Assembly (NCBI GenBank): GCA_964036155.1
Contig: OZ038423.1
Location: forward strand, 16,383,249 to 16,447,248
From: Diploscapter coronatus
Lineage: Eukaryota; Nematoda; Chromadorea; Rhabditida; Rhabditidae
Direction of reading: 5' to 3'
Length of the DNA: 64,000 nt
The position numbers and the translations under genes are program-made. Positions 1 to 12,959 of the stretch are shown piece by piece (position 1 is the first letter of the stretch; each line of letters opens with the position of its first letter). The notes beneath the pieces were generated by a model. The model ran no database searches. It saw only the letters and a program-made list of their open reading frames with translations, and was not told the origin of the DNA.

Positions 1-9
1 CCCTCTAAC

Positions 10-2422
10 CTTTGATTTTCCTCGTTCATTAGCTTGAAATATCCATTGCATTTTCTAGTCCGTTCGAAATAGTCGCGAATTCTGCGCAGTCTGCTCACAT
101 TAATCAAATCAGCACTCTCATCTGAAATTCGAAAATAGACCAATCGGATTAGGATTTGGATTGACGTTGATCTTTCGAGACTTTCCCTGTCGAGTTCGAG
201 GATAGCACTTCGAAAGTCGATTGCATCACAAAAGGATATGAAATAGTGCAAAAATGCAGATGAACTGACACGATTTCTCACACAAGATTTGCAAGAGTCG
301 TACATTTTTAGAGATGGGATGAACTTCGCTTTCGAAAGATCACTTCCTAATCTCATATTGTATTCTTGCAACAAATTCGATCTTGATCTTTGAGTACTTG
401 GGAGAGAGCGAGGAAAAATTCTAATAGATAAAACTCGTGAAGATCAGCTTTGCTTCGAATAAATAAGTGACTAAGAATGTCTGATTACCCCTGATTCCTT
501 GTAGATATTTGAGGACGGTCTCCTTGACATCCCTCTTCTGCCTTTCCATCCCCAATCTTCTAGGTATTCCGAACAGATTGTTCTCCCAGCTCTGTCCTTC
601 TGCCACTTCTCCTTCATCAGCAATTTCAGTCAGTGCCCCATGTAGCTGCTTCCTCCTCTCCCTCTCCAACTCCACTTTCTTCTTCCTTCTCTCTTCCTCC
701 AGAAACATTTTATATGCTTCTTCCATAAAGTCAGCTCCTCTCGGCCATCTCCTTCTAATCTGTGCTCGAATCGGGTTTCCTCCCCTCCGAATGATCTCAA
801 TCCTCTTCCTCTTCAGCGGTATTTTCCTGATGTTTATTCGTATACCATACGACTTCTTCCCTTCTTCTTCATCCTTCCCTCGTTTCTTCTCTTCTTCAAA
901 GTTGAAGTCTCGTTGATCGAAGACTTGCACTGCACACCTGAAATTCAATTCGATTAAAAACGCTTAACATTCCCCTGAATTTAGTGAAGCATTTTCAGGA
1001 AGCCGAATAGAAAAAATTAGACTGAAATGCGATTTTTCTCACCATTTGCAAAATTCATTCTATAGAAAGTGCGATCAAACAGACACTCATTTTACCATGT
1101 TTAGTTTCAAACTTTTGATCCTCATGGTAGCAATAATGCTCGAACAAAAAACACGATGTGTGGTGCGATATTCTCCTATGCTCAATCCCTAATTATAGAA
1201 ACTCTTCTAAATAAATGAAACTTTAAAATATGCTGGAGGGTAACAAATTGGAAAATAGATAGGTAGAAGGTAAGTTATGGTGAGGTAGGTCCATTTAGAT
1301 GCCAAAACGTATATCTCTATGTCCTAACCATTTCGGTACCAAATTTACTCTACCTGAACCTAATCCTACCCCCTCCCTATCGATTTTCAGTTTGTTACTT
1401 TTCCAGCAGATTCTTAAGGCCGATAACAGACAAGTTGATGATGATGATGAAATCCTTCACATTTTCAAAGACCGATCGCTAGAAGCAAAATAAATGATGC
1501 GAAACTTTGGTATGCAAAGTGCGCATAACGTAGTTTTAAAAGTCGTCAAGAAAAAACCATTACTCGAATCAATAAGATGCCGTAAATTTGGCTGCAAACT
1601 AAGTGCTAATCCTCAGCCATCAGAACTATGTCGTTTATCTTGCTTCAAATGATCGATCTTCAATAGTTTAGCTAAGAAAAATAAGGCAAAATGCCTTACT
1701 TTGCCAATTGAACGACTGATTTGGCGTCTTTTTCACATTGCTCGAACACTTTTTGCTCCATTTGAGAAACACCTGTGAAGAAATGCCGGGCTGTTGCCTG
1801 AAACATGAGCATTCAATATTTGGGAAAAATCTTGATTATTTTCGGATCAAATCTCTGATATTCTAAAGTCGATGTGATGTCGTATTTGCATAATACTCAG
1901 TGGGATGTGATCTCTAAAAATAGCCAGACATGATGTGAATGAAATGGAACATTCTGCATCGTAATGCTATAATCGAATTGTTTGCATATTCTTTATGTGG
2001 TCAGACGACACCTGAACATCTATAGCATTTCTTCGTATTGGCGATCATTCAAGAATGATGCAAACCAACGTCATTCTAGAATTCTGATTGCATTGCACAA
2101 GAAATCTGGACTTTTCGAGATTGATCAGATCTCCACGGATCATGACAAATGAATTATCGCTGCATTTCTGAAGAGCCTAAGATTTTCGTGAAAAATGCTA
2201 CTATTTTATCATCATTTCGGTGTAAAACTCGATGATTTGACCACTTGCTATGACTACCTTGTTGATAAAATTGATAATTCACTAAGATTTTAAGTGCAAG
2301 AATAAGCTCACCTTGATCATTCCCCTTGCAACAGCCATCTGCCAGAGTTGACCAAGTTTCTGTTTGTTCAATTCGTAGAATGACGACTTTGGATACGTCT
2401 GATATTTAGGCTTGTCTGACAT
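10..2422 (-). CDS. Unrecognised basic, charged protein (3' end beyond window)
   Basis: Four exons join with matching phase on the minus strand: 2312-2422 (ATG at 2422), 1700-1797, 489-937 and 10-121. The last ends at a GT donor at the window edge, so the gene continues outside. About 230 residues are visible. The start reads MSDKPKYQTYPKS. The large third exon is rich in Lys, Arg and Glu and holds a predicted helical run (FLEEERRKKKVELERERRK, about residues 140-160). The start is chosen because a CTTCAG acceptor lies 11 bases upstream and no in-frame extension is possible through it. No signal peptide or membrane segment is visible. I do not recognise the family; charge and coiled-coil-like runs would fit a nucleic-acid or complex-scaffold protein, but that is only a guess. 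The third intron (938-1699) carries a small inverted-repeat element. Exon structure is well supported by phase; function is unknown. Confidence 0.6.
1229..1408. mobile_element. MITE-like inverted-repeat element, copy 1 (family with 35.4 kb)
   Basis: The left end (TGCTGGAGGGTAACAAATTG) is matched in inverted orientation at 1385-1408. Interior stretches resemble the element at 35421-35736. It contains no credible coding frame and lies in an intron of the unrecognised minus-strand gene. Confidence 0.55.
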
Positions 2423-4815
2423 TGAACACTCTCCTGAAGTTCGAAAAAAATTAAATTCTACCATTTTGAACAATTCATTTCTACTATAGTATATAGATAT
2501 AATACTTGCTGAGGACTCGGAATATATCCGTAAAACATAGCTATTTTTCTATCATAAATTAAATTTTTTTAAATCTTACCGAAAGCCAATATCAGCATGA
2601 AGTTGAAAAGCAGATAATGCCAATCCATCAGATTCGGCTCTCATAGTAGCATTGATACAAAACGCAATTCTGAAGGTATAAATAGCCATAACATGCTGTA
2701 AATGTGAAAGGTCAGATGAAAAGAAGAGAGGGGAGCTCCATTCAGGAAAAGATACTCAAGGCAAACAGGACAAAAAGGAGAGAAACGAATACATTTCGAT
2801 AGCAACGGAAATGGAAGAGGAAGAGCTAATGAAGATGCCGAGATTTATGGGAGAATTCTGTGGTATCCAGGTAGATAAAAGTAAGTTCTAAACATGGTCA
2901 AATTGGTCACTGGATGACAAAAGAAATTGAAACGGAGGGATCTTCCTTTCGAATAAGAATTTTCTAAAGTACGAACGAAAGGAAAATATAAGCTAACGAA
3001 ATAGGAGAGTCAAAAAGAGAAAATAACGTGAGTTTTAAGAGGAACACAAAGTACCTAGCCAAGCTGATACCGGAGAAGATCAGGCAAATCTCGATTCTGA
3101 ACTCGGATCAGCGAGAATTGTATTGCTGGCGGCTGTGAAGCGTGGAAAAGGAGATGAGACAAGCAAGTCTGACTGACATCGCAAAGGACAAGAAAAAGAA
3201 GAAACTACTAGCCGCATGGTAAGCATGGAATACTTTTAGGCAAAGGACAGGGCATATGAGAGAAGAGAAACAAGTTCAAAGGTAAAATACAGGCAGATAG
3301 AGAGAGTGGAGATGATTAGAGGGATAAAGAGGCGAAAGGGGAAGGCAGAGGGGGAAGACTGGTTGGTGGAGATGAACAGACTGGACAGTGACACTGGAGC
3401 TATGTCCTTGCAAAGCAGGGCTGCCTTCTCTCTATCTGCCCAAAGCCCAAGGCCCAAGGCAATCCATCTCAATCACTATCAGTGCCAGTCAAATGAGTCG
3501 GAAGAAATGCAAAAATCGCCGTTAATCTTCCGAAATGGACAGCGTTGACCAGTTCACAGCTCAATTGCTCAACCCCTTTCCTGCTGTGTTCCGGTCCGAA
3601 GTGCCAAAATCTATCCACAGCTATCATTTTCAATCCCCCACTTCCTTCGATCGAAGACCAGATTTGACTTCATTGGCATCGCACGGCCTTATTTTCTTTA
3701 TGGCTATGACTAGCTCCGCCTATCTGCAACCTTGCTGCGTCGCTGTGCACTTACGTGCAATCGCGCAGATTTTGGCAATTGAGCGAGATAGTTCTTCGTT
3801 TTCATGCATTCATTTTGAATGATAACGATAATTCATTTTCTCGCATTCCTCTCCATTTTCGCAGGCAACTCTTTTCTTCGAGCGTAGTCACAGGATGCTA
3901 CGAAGGCATGGAGTCCATAAGGCCGTGCAAAAATCGTAAACAGCGAATGCATGTGAATAACAATGAATTTCAACGATTTTTATTTTTTGGCATCTGAAGT
4001 CCAGGGCATACCTAGGCAGAGCTTAAGTCAAATTCTCCTTGTGTGCCACCTCAAACTAAAATATTCTGCCAGTCCTGATGCGTGCCCCGTATGTATCAAC
4101 TTTCTATAGGAAAATTTTGACTTGTGTATCCCCTTCCCTATAATTTTTTGCTCTGGCTGAAGGTCTGATTCAGGATGTGAGTGGGCAAAATAGAAACAAA
4201 AATGATGCCAAAGAATTTCTTACGATTCTACAGTAATCTTATCAATCTAACAATCTAATCCCTGATCCTGTATCCCGTATTACTGCTTTCCCATTGTCGA
4301 TGTCCAATTACATGACGTGATCTGCATGCACTTGCTGGCCTGTGCTAACAAAAAGCCTCTGCTTTGAATGACGAGAGAATGAGGTCAATGCAACGATGTT
4401 TCACGTTCTTCTACCAACAGATACGAACAGAAACATTATTAATCGAATCTACCACAGGAGGAGGGAATTTAGAGGAACAAACAGGGGAGATTTGTGAAGG
4501 CAGACAGGATAAAGGGGATTGAAAGATGAAACATGAAAGACTAACTCAGGCTGATCTATGGAAAAAGTCATTTCTACAGTATCTTCGTCATTATTCATCC
4601 ATTACGTTTTATAAAATACTTTATTCCCCTTCAATTCTTCACATTTTCGTCTTAAAAAATTCTCGAAAACAAAACACTCAGAAATCTATCCGTTTGCGGT
4701 CGTAAAATCAAATCAAAATCTTATCGAAAAGAAAGAAAGGAGAAATTACACTACGAAACATTTTAATAGAATGGCTCTCCTAGTCGAATAGAGTTATTCG
4801 ATGTCAGCAACAGCT
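2423..4815. other. Intergenic region, mostly no recognisable feature
   Basis: Between the start of the first minus-strand gene and the end of ATP synthase subunit b. A likely 5'UTR exon of the upstream gene ends at a GGCTTTCG/GTAAG donor near 2577. From about 2700 to 3450 the plus strand is strongly purine-rich (pyrimidine-rich on the gene's sense strand), as seen upstream of several other starts here. Positions ~4000-4200 resemble a dispersed repeat (see separate entry). A minus-strand AATAAA at about 4619-4624 fits the poly(A) signal of the ATP synthase gene. Open frames at 3306-3822 show no family resemblance or splice context and are not called. Confidence 0.5.
4000..4200. repeat. Dispersed repeat resembling 36186-36385
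   Basis: Both stretches share an ordered series of short matches: a GCTTAAG core near the left end, then CTTGTG, then an ATTCTGCCA block, then a TCAA(C/T)TTTCTATAG-like block, and CCCTAT(A/G)AT near the right end. The spacing is similar. The element at 51620-51826 shares the CTTAAG and CCTAGG portions. It is probably an old non-coding transposon family. Confidence 0.4.
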
Positions 4816-7800
4816 CTAGGCCTGGATGTTGAGGGCCTTGAGCTGCTGGATCGCGTTCTGCAGGTACTGCTCCTTGAAAGATTTGTCACGAGCTTGTGCC
4901 TCCACCTGAAATTATCTTGCTTAAGAATTACTAATTAGATTTGATGAGGTATCAGATTATCAGAAACGGGCCTTCTTTCCGCAATGAATGAGCAAGGAAA
5001 CGCGGTGGGAGGGACGAGAAATAGCGTGCGAAAGCGAAGAGACAGGAATTTTAACCCTCCGCCCATTTTTTCGCGACCCTTGCAGAAAAAAGTCATGTCA
5101 CCGACAATCTGATAGTATGAAATCAATGTAGCTCAACATTTGCAATGAAGGATTTTTGGGAAGAAATTTTTACTGATGAGTAGATGGGGACGATGAGACC
5201 TATAATTAGATATGGAGAAGAGCGCAATGGTAAAGTAAAATAATACGAGAAGAGATAAGCCTCATCATCCTATCAAATAGTAACTGTCATTTGGATTGGT
5301 AAAATATAAAATTTTAGTGGCGCCCGAAAGTTCGGAACAATTCATGAAATCTGTTATGCTTTTCTTTACTATTTTGGCAGACCCCGATGCTAATGAAATT
5401 TTGAGAACTTATTCTGAGCCACTTAACCAAAATAATTTTCTACATCTGATCCTGATCAGGTTATAAAATATTGTAAACGTGAAAACATCCATTTCAATAA
5501 TAACCTTCCACTATGCCAAACTTCTACGAGCAACTTATTTTTTGTTGTTGTAAGAATTAGCTATATTTCAACCGCTATCGAAAAACAGTGAAACGAATTG
5601 CAATTCTAACTATGCTATTGCCCAATTTAAGCCACTGATAAAGAAATGTTTATCAGTGGAAAGATATTGGGCTTCATTAGATTGTCTTTAAAAGGCGGTT
5701 GAGGGAACTGATAAAAATTGTTTAAACCTAAGTCGATTCTATCGACAATTATCATGAAAGAAAGTTTCATCCTATCTCTACACCAAAAGAAAAATCAAGT
5801 GAATTAAAAATGAAGAAAACAACTCACTCCCTCAGTGATGAACTTGACCATCTGCTCCTTCTCGAACCTCCTCTTGGTCTCTTCCGTCTCCTTCAAATAG
5901 TCCAATCGACGCTTCAACTCCGTCGCCACGCCTTGCACGTTCTTTCTGGGATCATTAAATAGAAGAAAGAAGGTAAAGAAGAAATCAACCTGTAAGTGGC
6001 TTCGAGCTGCAGAGCCATGGTCTCTTTCAGAGCAGCGGGCACGTTCTCCTTCACAGCGGCCAGAGAAGTCGACTCTGCTGCAGAAGTCTGAAAGCTTTTT
6101 TTTTTAATCTTATCTAAATGAGTTGGAAAACATTAAAAATGGCAAACTATTCATTCATAAAAAATGCGTGGATGAAAAACAACGGTGTGAGGAATTTGAA
6201 TTTTGAACAATTCAGAATCGGAATTCCGCACATCCCTGATGAAAAAGATTTCTTTTTGATCACGCCCGAGCCTGGTCAGGCTAGCATTTCTATAAAAATT
6301 AAATCCGAAATTCGAAGAATAAGTCAAATTATGAGTGTGCATTTTATTGGCAGGCCTAATAAAAGGTTTCCAAATCTATTTTTAAATCACACCATTTTCA
6401 ACCTTTACTTTCATAAAACAAACAAATTACTATTCTATCTCTTAGCGGCAGAATAACCTCCTTGTCTCTATATTCTTTACACTATTTTCAGCAGGAAGAG
6501 GGAAATAACAAGAAAAATTTGAAAAGAAGAATGATTTTCTGTAACTAAAAGATAGGACGCAGTGAAGAGAAATGATCAAAAGATTAACCTTTCTGAACTC
6601 GACAGCGTCCTTGAGATCTTCAGCAATGAGTCCATTGTAGTAGTCGAATCTCTTCTGCAACTCGCCATACAGCCACTTATCTGTCTTGTCTGCAAACCAT
6701 TACTTTATCATCAAATCAACTCATTCCATTCCTTACATCCGACACTTCTGGTGAGCATCAGATAGAAGAGAATCCATCCAATGAGCATGACGCCTTGCTC
6801 TTCGAACACCCAAATCTCCTTGTTCACCAGGAAAGCGCCTAGGCCTCCGAAGAACAAGTATGGGCCTGCAAATGAGATTTTATCGTGTTGGGATTAATTC
6901 AAGTGGGTCATTCATTAAAGTAAAAATGGGCCCTTTGAGAAGTTCATACATTTCATATACCATCGCTTTAACACAAGGCTCAGTTTTCTATTACTTTCTA
7001 GGTTTGGGGTTTTTTTTAATTAATTTTTTGAATTGACCAAAACCTTAATTACACCCATGCGGACATTTGAACAAATTTGACAATGTTGGGTGCGATTTGG
7101 GAAACCGTTTGCGTTCTCTAAACGTAGCAAGAAGCAAATGAATTTCGCAAGAAAATATTTTCTATTAAAATTTTCGAAAAATTACCCGAAACACCGGTGA
7201 CTTTCTGGAATGGAGTGAACCAGGAGTCGGGCATCATCAGCAGGCGGGTCTTGGGCGGGTACATCGGGCGCTCGGGATAGGGATAGTTCGCCTGAATAGA
7301 AATATCAGTTTTTGTAGTGAAAAAGAAGTAAGAAATACCAAGTCTCTGTCAGGATGTTCCTTGTAGTCCTTGGGCATGGGAGTGGGCGGCTTCTCCGCGA
7401 ACCACTCCTTGTCGCAGTCATCGAACATGCTCTTCGGAGCGTGCGCCTCGCCTGGTAGAGGAATGCCTGCAAAATTACTGCTTGAACCTAATTTAATAAT
7501 CAAAACAATTGAAATGGGTTTTTCAGAGCATCAGAACTAACACGCCCATTCTTGCAATTTATATTTCGTGCATCGAAAATTCTTATTTTTTCCGAAGTTT
7601 TTTTTTTTTTAGAAAACTAGATGTAGGAGGCAGATATTTTCCTCGTACTTCTACTTCTATTGACTTTGGCTATCTACTAATACAAAAATTAGCTTATTTT
7701 TCGAACCCACTTTTTCTTATATATAATTTCAAAAATCACGTTTCGTAACGCTGAAATAGATGACTTGAAAAAAAAAAATCAATTCTAAAATGTACCCTTG

Positions 7801-8007
7801 AAGCGGTAGACGATCTTTTGCACAAAATTTGGTTCGCCGGATCCTTTCTCCGAGGTGGCGGCCACTGAATTCAACGGACTGATTGAAACGCCCAAAATGC
7901 CAAATTTTATTGGAATTACCTGCATTTCCGTGGGAGGAGGAGAACCGGATGGGCAGCACGACGACTCGGCCATTTTGGCCGAGTGGCAGAATGCGGCTCA
8001 ACGACAT
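4816..8007 (-). CDS. ATP5PB: Mitochondrial ATP synthase subunit b (F0 peripheral stalk)
   Basis: Nine coding exons: 7920-8007, 7796-7864, 7340-7466, ~7187-7291, ~6745-6866, ~6588-6690, ~6002-6089, ~5826-5946 and 4816-4907 (TAG). The product forms the peripheral stalk of F1F0 ATP synthase in the inner mitochondrial membrane. The N-terminus (MSLSRILPLGQNGRVVV) looks like a matrix-targeting presequence. The middle carries the family segment PDSWFTPFQKVTGVSGPY, then two hydrophobic stretches (LFFGGLGAFLV and GVMLIGWILFYLML), then a long charged helix (DYYNGLIAEDLKDAVEFRK; LKRRLDYLKETEETKRRFEK). This matches animal subunit b in order and approximate length (~255 residues). The first intron is 55 bases. 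A splice acceptor lies about 13 bases before the ATG. Divergent to the plus-strand gene at 8938. Family assignment is firm; some internal exon ends are within a few bases. Confidence 0.88.
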
Positions 8008-8937
8008 TCTCACCCAAGCAATACCTGAGAAGATTTAAAATATTTCATATTTTGAACATTTTTGAAAACAGAAAACGACTAGAAAATCGTCAGAAATGAA
8101 AGAAAGACATGAGCTTGGGGAAATCAATAAATCGATGAAGAGACACCGACCATCCTGGAACTCAATTCGACGAAAAATGATCCGAAAGTGGAAGAAATCC
8201 GGAAAATTTACACGAAAAACCGAATTATCGACAACAGCCGCCCGTGTGACTCCGCCCCTTTCGTTGCCTATTGCTTGTGTTTGGCAAAGAGGGGCAGGGA
8301 AAATTGCGAGCTGGGCGGAGATAGGGCTAACGCTATTAGAGAGGCCAAGAAATAGTGGGAGAACGATTTTTTCAAAATCACAAGGGGAGCTATCAAAGTG
8401 CCTCACCAAGTTGCCTGATTTCTCACACTCGGGGGCTTCCGGACATCGTCGTCACGAACCTGAAGTCTATTTTTCCTTACGGTGCTTTAGAACCGAGTGC
8501 TGGAAACTCGATTTTGTTGATAGCAGAAGTGGGAAATGAGCCAGTTTTCAATCATCTCATCTCAATTTTAAAACCTTCTCAATGTTGAAAATCGAGTTGA
8601 GTTGAATTCAATGACTTCACTTATCATTTCTCGAATTGCATAAGCTTACGCTGTTCGGCTTCTCAAACGTCTCATTTTCTTGCAAGTATAATAACGCGGA
8701 AAGGGAAACGTACAGCACGAGACCCGACTGATCGTCACAATTGAAAGTGAGATGAAATGAGATATTCAAAGATCGAGGGAATTCAAATTTGATTGTCCGC
8801 CAATCCGCTACAGTATACATCGCGATGAAGAGATTCAAAATTCGAATATGAATGATAGAATAAAAAACGACTATTCCATTTGTTGATTTTGACTCGCTAT
8901 TACCATCGTCTGCCAGCAGCAAAGCAGCTGGGGACAA
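8008..8937. promoter_or_regulatory. Divergent promoter region, ATP5PB / unrecognised plus-strand gene
   Basis: The roughly 930 bases separate two oppositely transcribed starts. The part 8220-8360 is relatively GC-rich, unlike the AT-rich introns around it, and probably holds the ATP5PB promoter and 5'UTR exon. No TATA box or named motif could be assigned. Overlapping open frames on both strands (8035-8588) show no family resemblance. Confidence 0.4.
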
Positions 8938-11016
8938 ATGTGGAAGAATCCAAGTCCAGGTGGGAATGGGACAGAGTCTCGGACTGTGACTGCCTGGGAG
9001 AAGATCGATCAGAGAATGGACAGGGCTCTGCAGGGTGTCGAACTCACTCTCACTCACATCAGGAACAACGCCGATATGGTCAATCTCGTCAAACACAAGG
9101 ATAAAGTGGGAGCATTGTTAATGAATCATAGAAAAGGCTTGAGAGTTATTAGACGAAGTTGTAACCTCTCCAGAAATAGTTCCCTGTATTTTTCAGATTG
9201 ATGGCGATTTATAACACAAAGGGGGGTGATTTTGATCAAAAATGCGGGTGAAGCATCTATAATTTTGGTGCAGGTCACCTCCTTTATAATTCAAATCGCC
9301 TCCCATCCGTGGATTTTGTTTTCTAATGCTCCCTAACCATAATTTTGATGACAAAGATGGACTTCGTAGTGATTGAAAAATGAAAGGACGAATATTTTTA
9401 GGGCTGTGCCCGTGCCCTGATGCCAGAAGTGAGTTTGCCTCCTGCCTCTGTGTGCACCTCGATGCCCCTCCCCACCCGAGCCACTGTGTCCGTGTCTGTC
9501 AGAAACGAGGCCATGTTCGAGCCCATCAATCATAAAAGGGATAAGGTGGGTGAATTTCCTTATTATTGAAAGGAAAGATTGGTTGACAGTCATTGAATGT
9601 CGAAAGTTCGATTTTTGTCCTGCTTGTCTCTGATTTATCTTCGAACTTTTCGACGAGATAAGCAGAAGATTATTTTGTTGAATAATAACTAAGTATGCAA
9701 ATAATAGATGATAGTCAGGAGCGTCCTGGGATTGTGGACCAGTAGATGGCGTTTCGAGACAGTGAAGGGCAGAGCAACGAGACGGATGATATGGTAATTT
9801 TAAAGTCAAGTTGAATTTTGTAGGAAGAAAATAAAGTCATGTTTCAATCAGTTTTAATTACGAATCTTCAGATCAACCGACTGCGTTCTTCCTCGAACTG
9901 CAGCCTCAGCTCGTCTGCAGGCACTTCCTCTGCCTCTCCCACTCCCATTTCACTCTCACAAAACACTTCCATTGCTCAAACGATCCGTGTCACTACAAGG
10001 CAAGGGAGCAATGCAAGCTATTCGTTAAGAATGAATTCATCACAAAATTGATGGATAATTTTTTGGATGGTCTAGCAAATTATTTTATACAAGGCTCACT
10101 TCCTATAAATATCATGTCATGTGTCAATGAATTGAAGATCATCTTCAATTTATCAGTGATATGATTTTCGACTATGGCTATTTTCTTAAAAAATATTCGA
10201 TTTAAAAAATGAATTTTCAGGCCGCAGAGCACAACGTCCGTCTGCAGCCTGCCCCTCGGCTTATCGACACCCATCTCCTCATCGCGCATCTGCAGACTCC
10301 GAGCCGGCACTCTCAAAGCCAACAAATTGAGACGGCTCGTGGCTGTCAACAAGGACTCGGGCTGTGTCGAAGTCGTCGTGCCTGAGAATGTCTGCACCAA
10401 ACAGCCTACTCCACTAAAGAAGGAATCCAAGATTATCTGTTTATGTTCATTTTTCGAAAAGAGTCATTAAGTTTTGAGTTATTCTGAATTTTCATCATTC
10501 AGTGAAATGAGATAATTTGGATAGCAGAATCAAATTAGAGTTCTACAAAGCTGATCTTCATTGACTAAATTTTCAGCTGCATTTCTCTTCACAAATAGCC
10601 GTCCCCAACGAGGCGAATACTTTGCTCAATCGGTTGATGATCTCCGGCACGTTCACCGGTAAATAGTCATTTTTTCACTTTAGTTGACTTATCTCCGAAA
10701 TTTAACTTACATATTTCTCATAATTAATTAACTTTTCCTAAAATAAGCTCCCATGACATATTCTACAGAAAAAATGGGCATTAAGTTTGTCACAAAATCG
10801 ACATCTCGAAAACTTAGGTCTTAGTAGAAGTTCGACTTTATAAATTTCATTTTCGAAGTCAAAGTTTGATGGCAACCATGATATAAGAAATTTCGTATAA
10901 TTAAAAAGGTAATCTAATTATTCTTTGTAGGTAATTACTTGGGCAACATCACAGTGAACGGACTCACTTTCAATGCATTCAAGGCGAACGACAGTCGGGC
11001 AGAGTGCAGTCAATGA
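8938..11016 (+). CDS. Unrecognised Ser/Thr-rich protein
   Basis: Proposed exons: 8938-9105, 9402-9545, 9872-9999, 10221-~10430, 10577-10658 and 10931-11016 (TGA). Phases agree for exons 1-2, 2-3, 3-4 and 5-6. The exon 3 donor would be AG/GCAAGG, a GC-type site. The exon 4/5 junction is unresolved, since no GT donor of the needed phase is visible near 10430. The protein begins with a predicted helix (WEKIDQRMDRALQGVELT), passes through a Ser/Thr-rich middle (about residues 105-150), and ends GNITVNGLTFNAFKANDSR. Exons 1 and 2 both end in a similar Lys/Asp motif (KHKDK, HKRDK) before a GTGGG donor. An AATAAA at ~11128, about 110 bases after the stop, supports the 3' end. I do not recognise the family. 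The start codon is a choice among few options and could lie in an undetected upstream exon. Confidence 0.45.
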
Positions 11017-12602
11017 ATGAAGAATCAGACACACAGACAGACAGACGGACTGCTCTAAAGGTTACACACAAATTGCCGAACACGCTACCGTAGAATGTCC
11101 CTTTCAATTCTTTCCTCACAAGTTTTTAAATAAAGGATAAAAAGTCGGCAAGTATTTCTTTCAGTTTACAAAAGAAACGTAGAATCAAAATTGACAGAAT
11201 ATTTTTTCGTTAAATGAATCTTCAAAATCAAAGATAAAGAAAATAGCCAACTATTCTAGAGACTCATCACTTATAATGTGATTGTTTTAGCTAAAGATTG
11301 TCAAACGGTGCCTTCGTTATCGAAGCAATTTATAATTTTGTTAAACCTTTTTTTCCTTTTGAGTGTAAGAGTCGAACCTATAATTTGTGATAGAGAAACA
11401 TGTTTATTAAAAATTCGCCAAATCAAAAGTTCAAAAGAGACACGATAAAGCGAAGAAATAAAACGCGAGAAATACAGAGAAGAGATAAAACGAACGTATT
11501 TGGGCGTAGAAATAAGATATCAAATGAGATAAAGTGGAAAAGGTTGAAAGATGACGAATAAGGAAATTGGGGAGAAATCCAGCGCTGCTCAGAAATGTGA
11601 AATACGAGTAGATGATAAGGATAAGGAAATGCAGCCTGTGAACGGTGGGAATAAAACCTTCCTTGTGAGGAATCCTCAATTCTAGACTACTTGAACGCTA
11701 AGATAGAATAAGAGGAGAAGAAGAAGAAGAAGAAAACAGATCAAATAAATAAAATTGATAAATTCGATGGGAAATGAGAAATGGTGAAAATGAAATACGT
11801 AGTCATTCAAAATGATCAAAACAAATTTCGCGTACATATTGACAAAAATGAGACACTGAAATAGGGACAAGTAGATGGATGAACGATGAAAATGATGAAT
11901 AGCTGGGACTTATTAAATAGATGAGTGATACGATTCTCCTCCTTACTTCATGAGTTACGTTGATTATTCTGGCTGTAATTAGATACTTTCTAGTGGATTT
12001 TGACCCGTTGTTTGATGTGGACAGTCCAAGTTTAGAATCGTCAAGTTGCAAAATAGAAGTAATTTTTATTGATATTTGCGATTCTAAACTTCATTAAAGT
12101 AAATACGCGAAGCTTTCAGTATATAACCTTTCCTCTCGATTCTCAATAAATACCTATGTTGAAATGGAGCATCCTAGAGGACAAAACTTTTGAGGAGACT
12201 CGTATTTTTAAAATTAGTTTTTCACGATTTTTGGCAAAAGAAATTACTAAAAGCTCAGAGCTTAAACGAACTGGGGGTATATTTTATGAAATAATAAAAA
12301 ATGGAGATAAAAATTGATGGAGGAAGTAACCAGTAATAAAGAGACATCCAGACACACGTTTTGATCGTTACAACAACTGCAGTTCGCAGAGAAAGAATTG
12401 TCAGAAATCATAAATCTGAATTCAAATCAGAAATTAAAGGGAAAACCGAAGATAACAAAACAAAACTGCAAAACTGGTCCAACAATACATTATCTGATAA
12501 TAAAATTACCCGTTTGAAACAATTAAATAATTCTGGGTTTGCCTTCGAATTGCATAAATTCAGTTATCGTGAATGTCTCTAAAATTTGCTATAAACCCAA
12601 AT
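11017..12602. other. Intergenic / 3' flank, AT-rich, no gene seen
   Basis: It holds the 3'UTR of the plus-strand gene, with an AATAAA near 11128. The rest is AT-rich with several short frames of low-complexity hydrophobic composition (11431-12051), which lack splice context or family resemblance. Confidence 0.5.
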
Positions 12603-12959
12603 GCGCTCCAATGCTAACCCAACTCGCCCCTGCCTAATCTGGGTAAAATGAAAGTAGGAAATAGGTAAAAGTTCGTAGACGCCTAGAAGGGATTGGAATC
12701 TACCTATTATCTGGATGGTTATACTACCTACCGAAACGTTCTGACACCTGCTACAGCGCTGCATCATAATAGAGAAAATAGTAAGAAAAAGCTTACAAAT
12801 TGAAAATAACGCATGTCTTTCTAGTTAGCTATTCCAAGTATTTTTACTCAGGTTTGTAGATCTAATTCCCTTCTAGGTACTCTGTATAATTTTTACTCTA
12901 TTTCAATTTTATTTAGCCGAGATTAGGCAGGGGCGAGTTGGGTCAGCATTGGAACGCGC
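12603..12959. mobile_element. MITE-like element at the BET gene 3' end
   Basis: Left terminus GCGCTCCAATGCTAACCC and about 38 bases in all are repeated in inverted orientation at 12917-12959 with about two mismatches. The interior is AT-rich with no transposase. The right arm lies about 200 bases past the BET stop codon, and a minus-strand AATAAA sits just inside it (~12907-12912). Confidence 0.75.

Noticed and set aside
2577..2700. Coding exon reading MAIYTFRIAFCINATM upstream of the first gene
   Set aside because: Joined through its donor it runs into a stop in the next exon; more likely a 5'UTR exon or chance.
8035..8588. Frames of 124-147 codons upstream of ATP5PB
   Set aside because: Overlap on both strands, no recognisable domain, position fits promoter and leader sequence.
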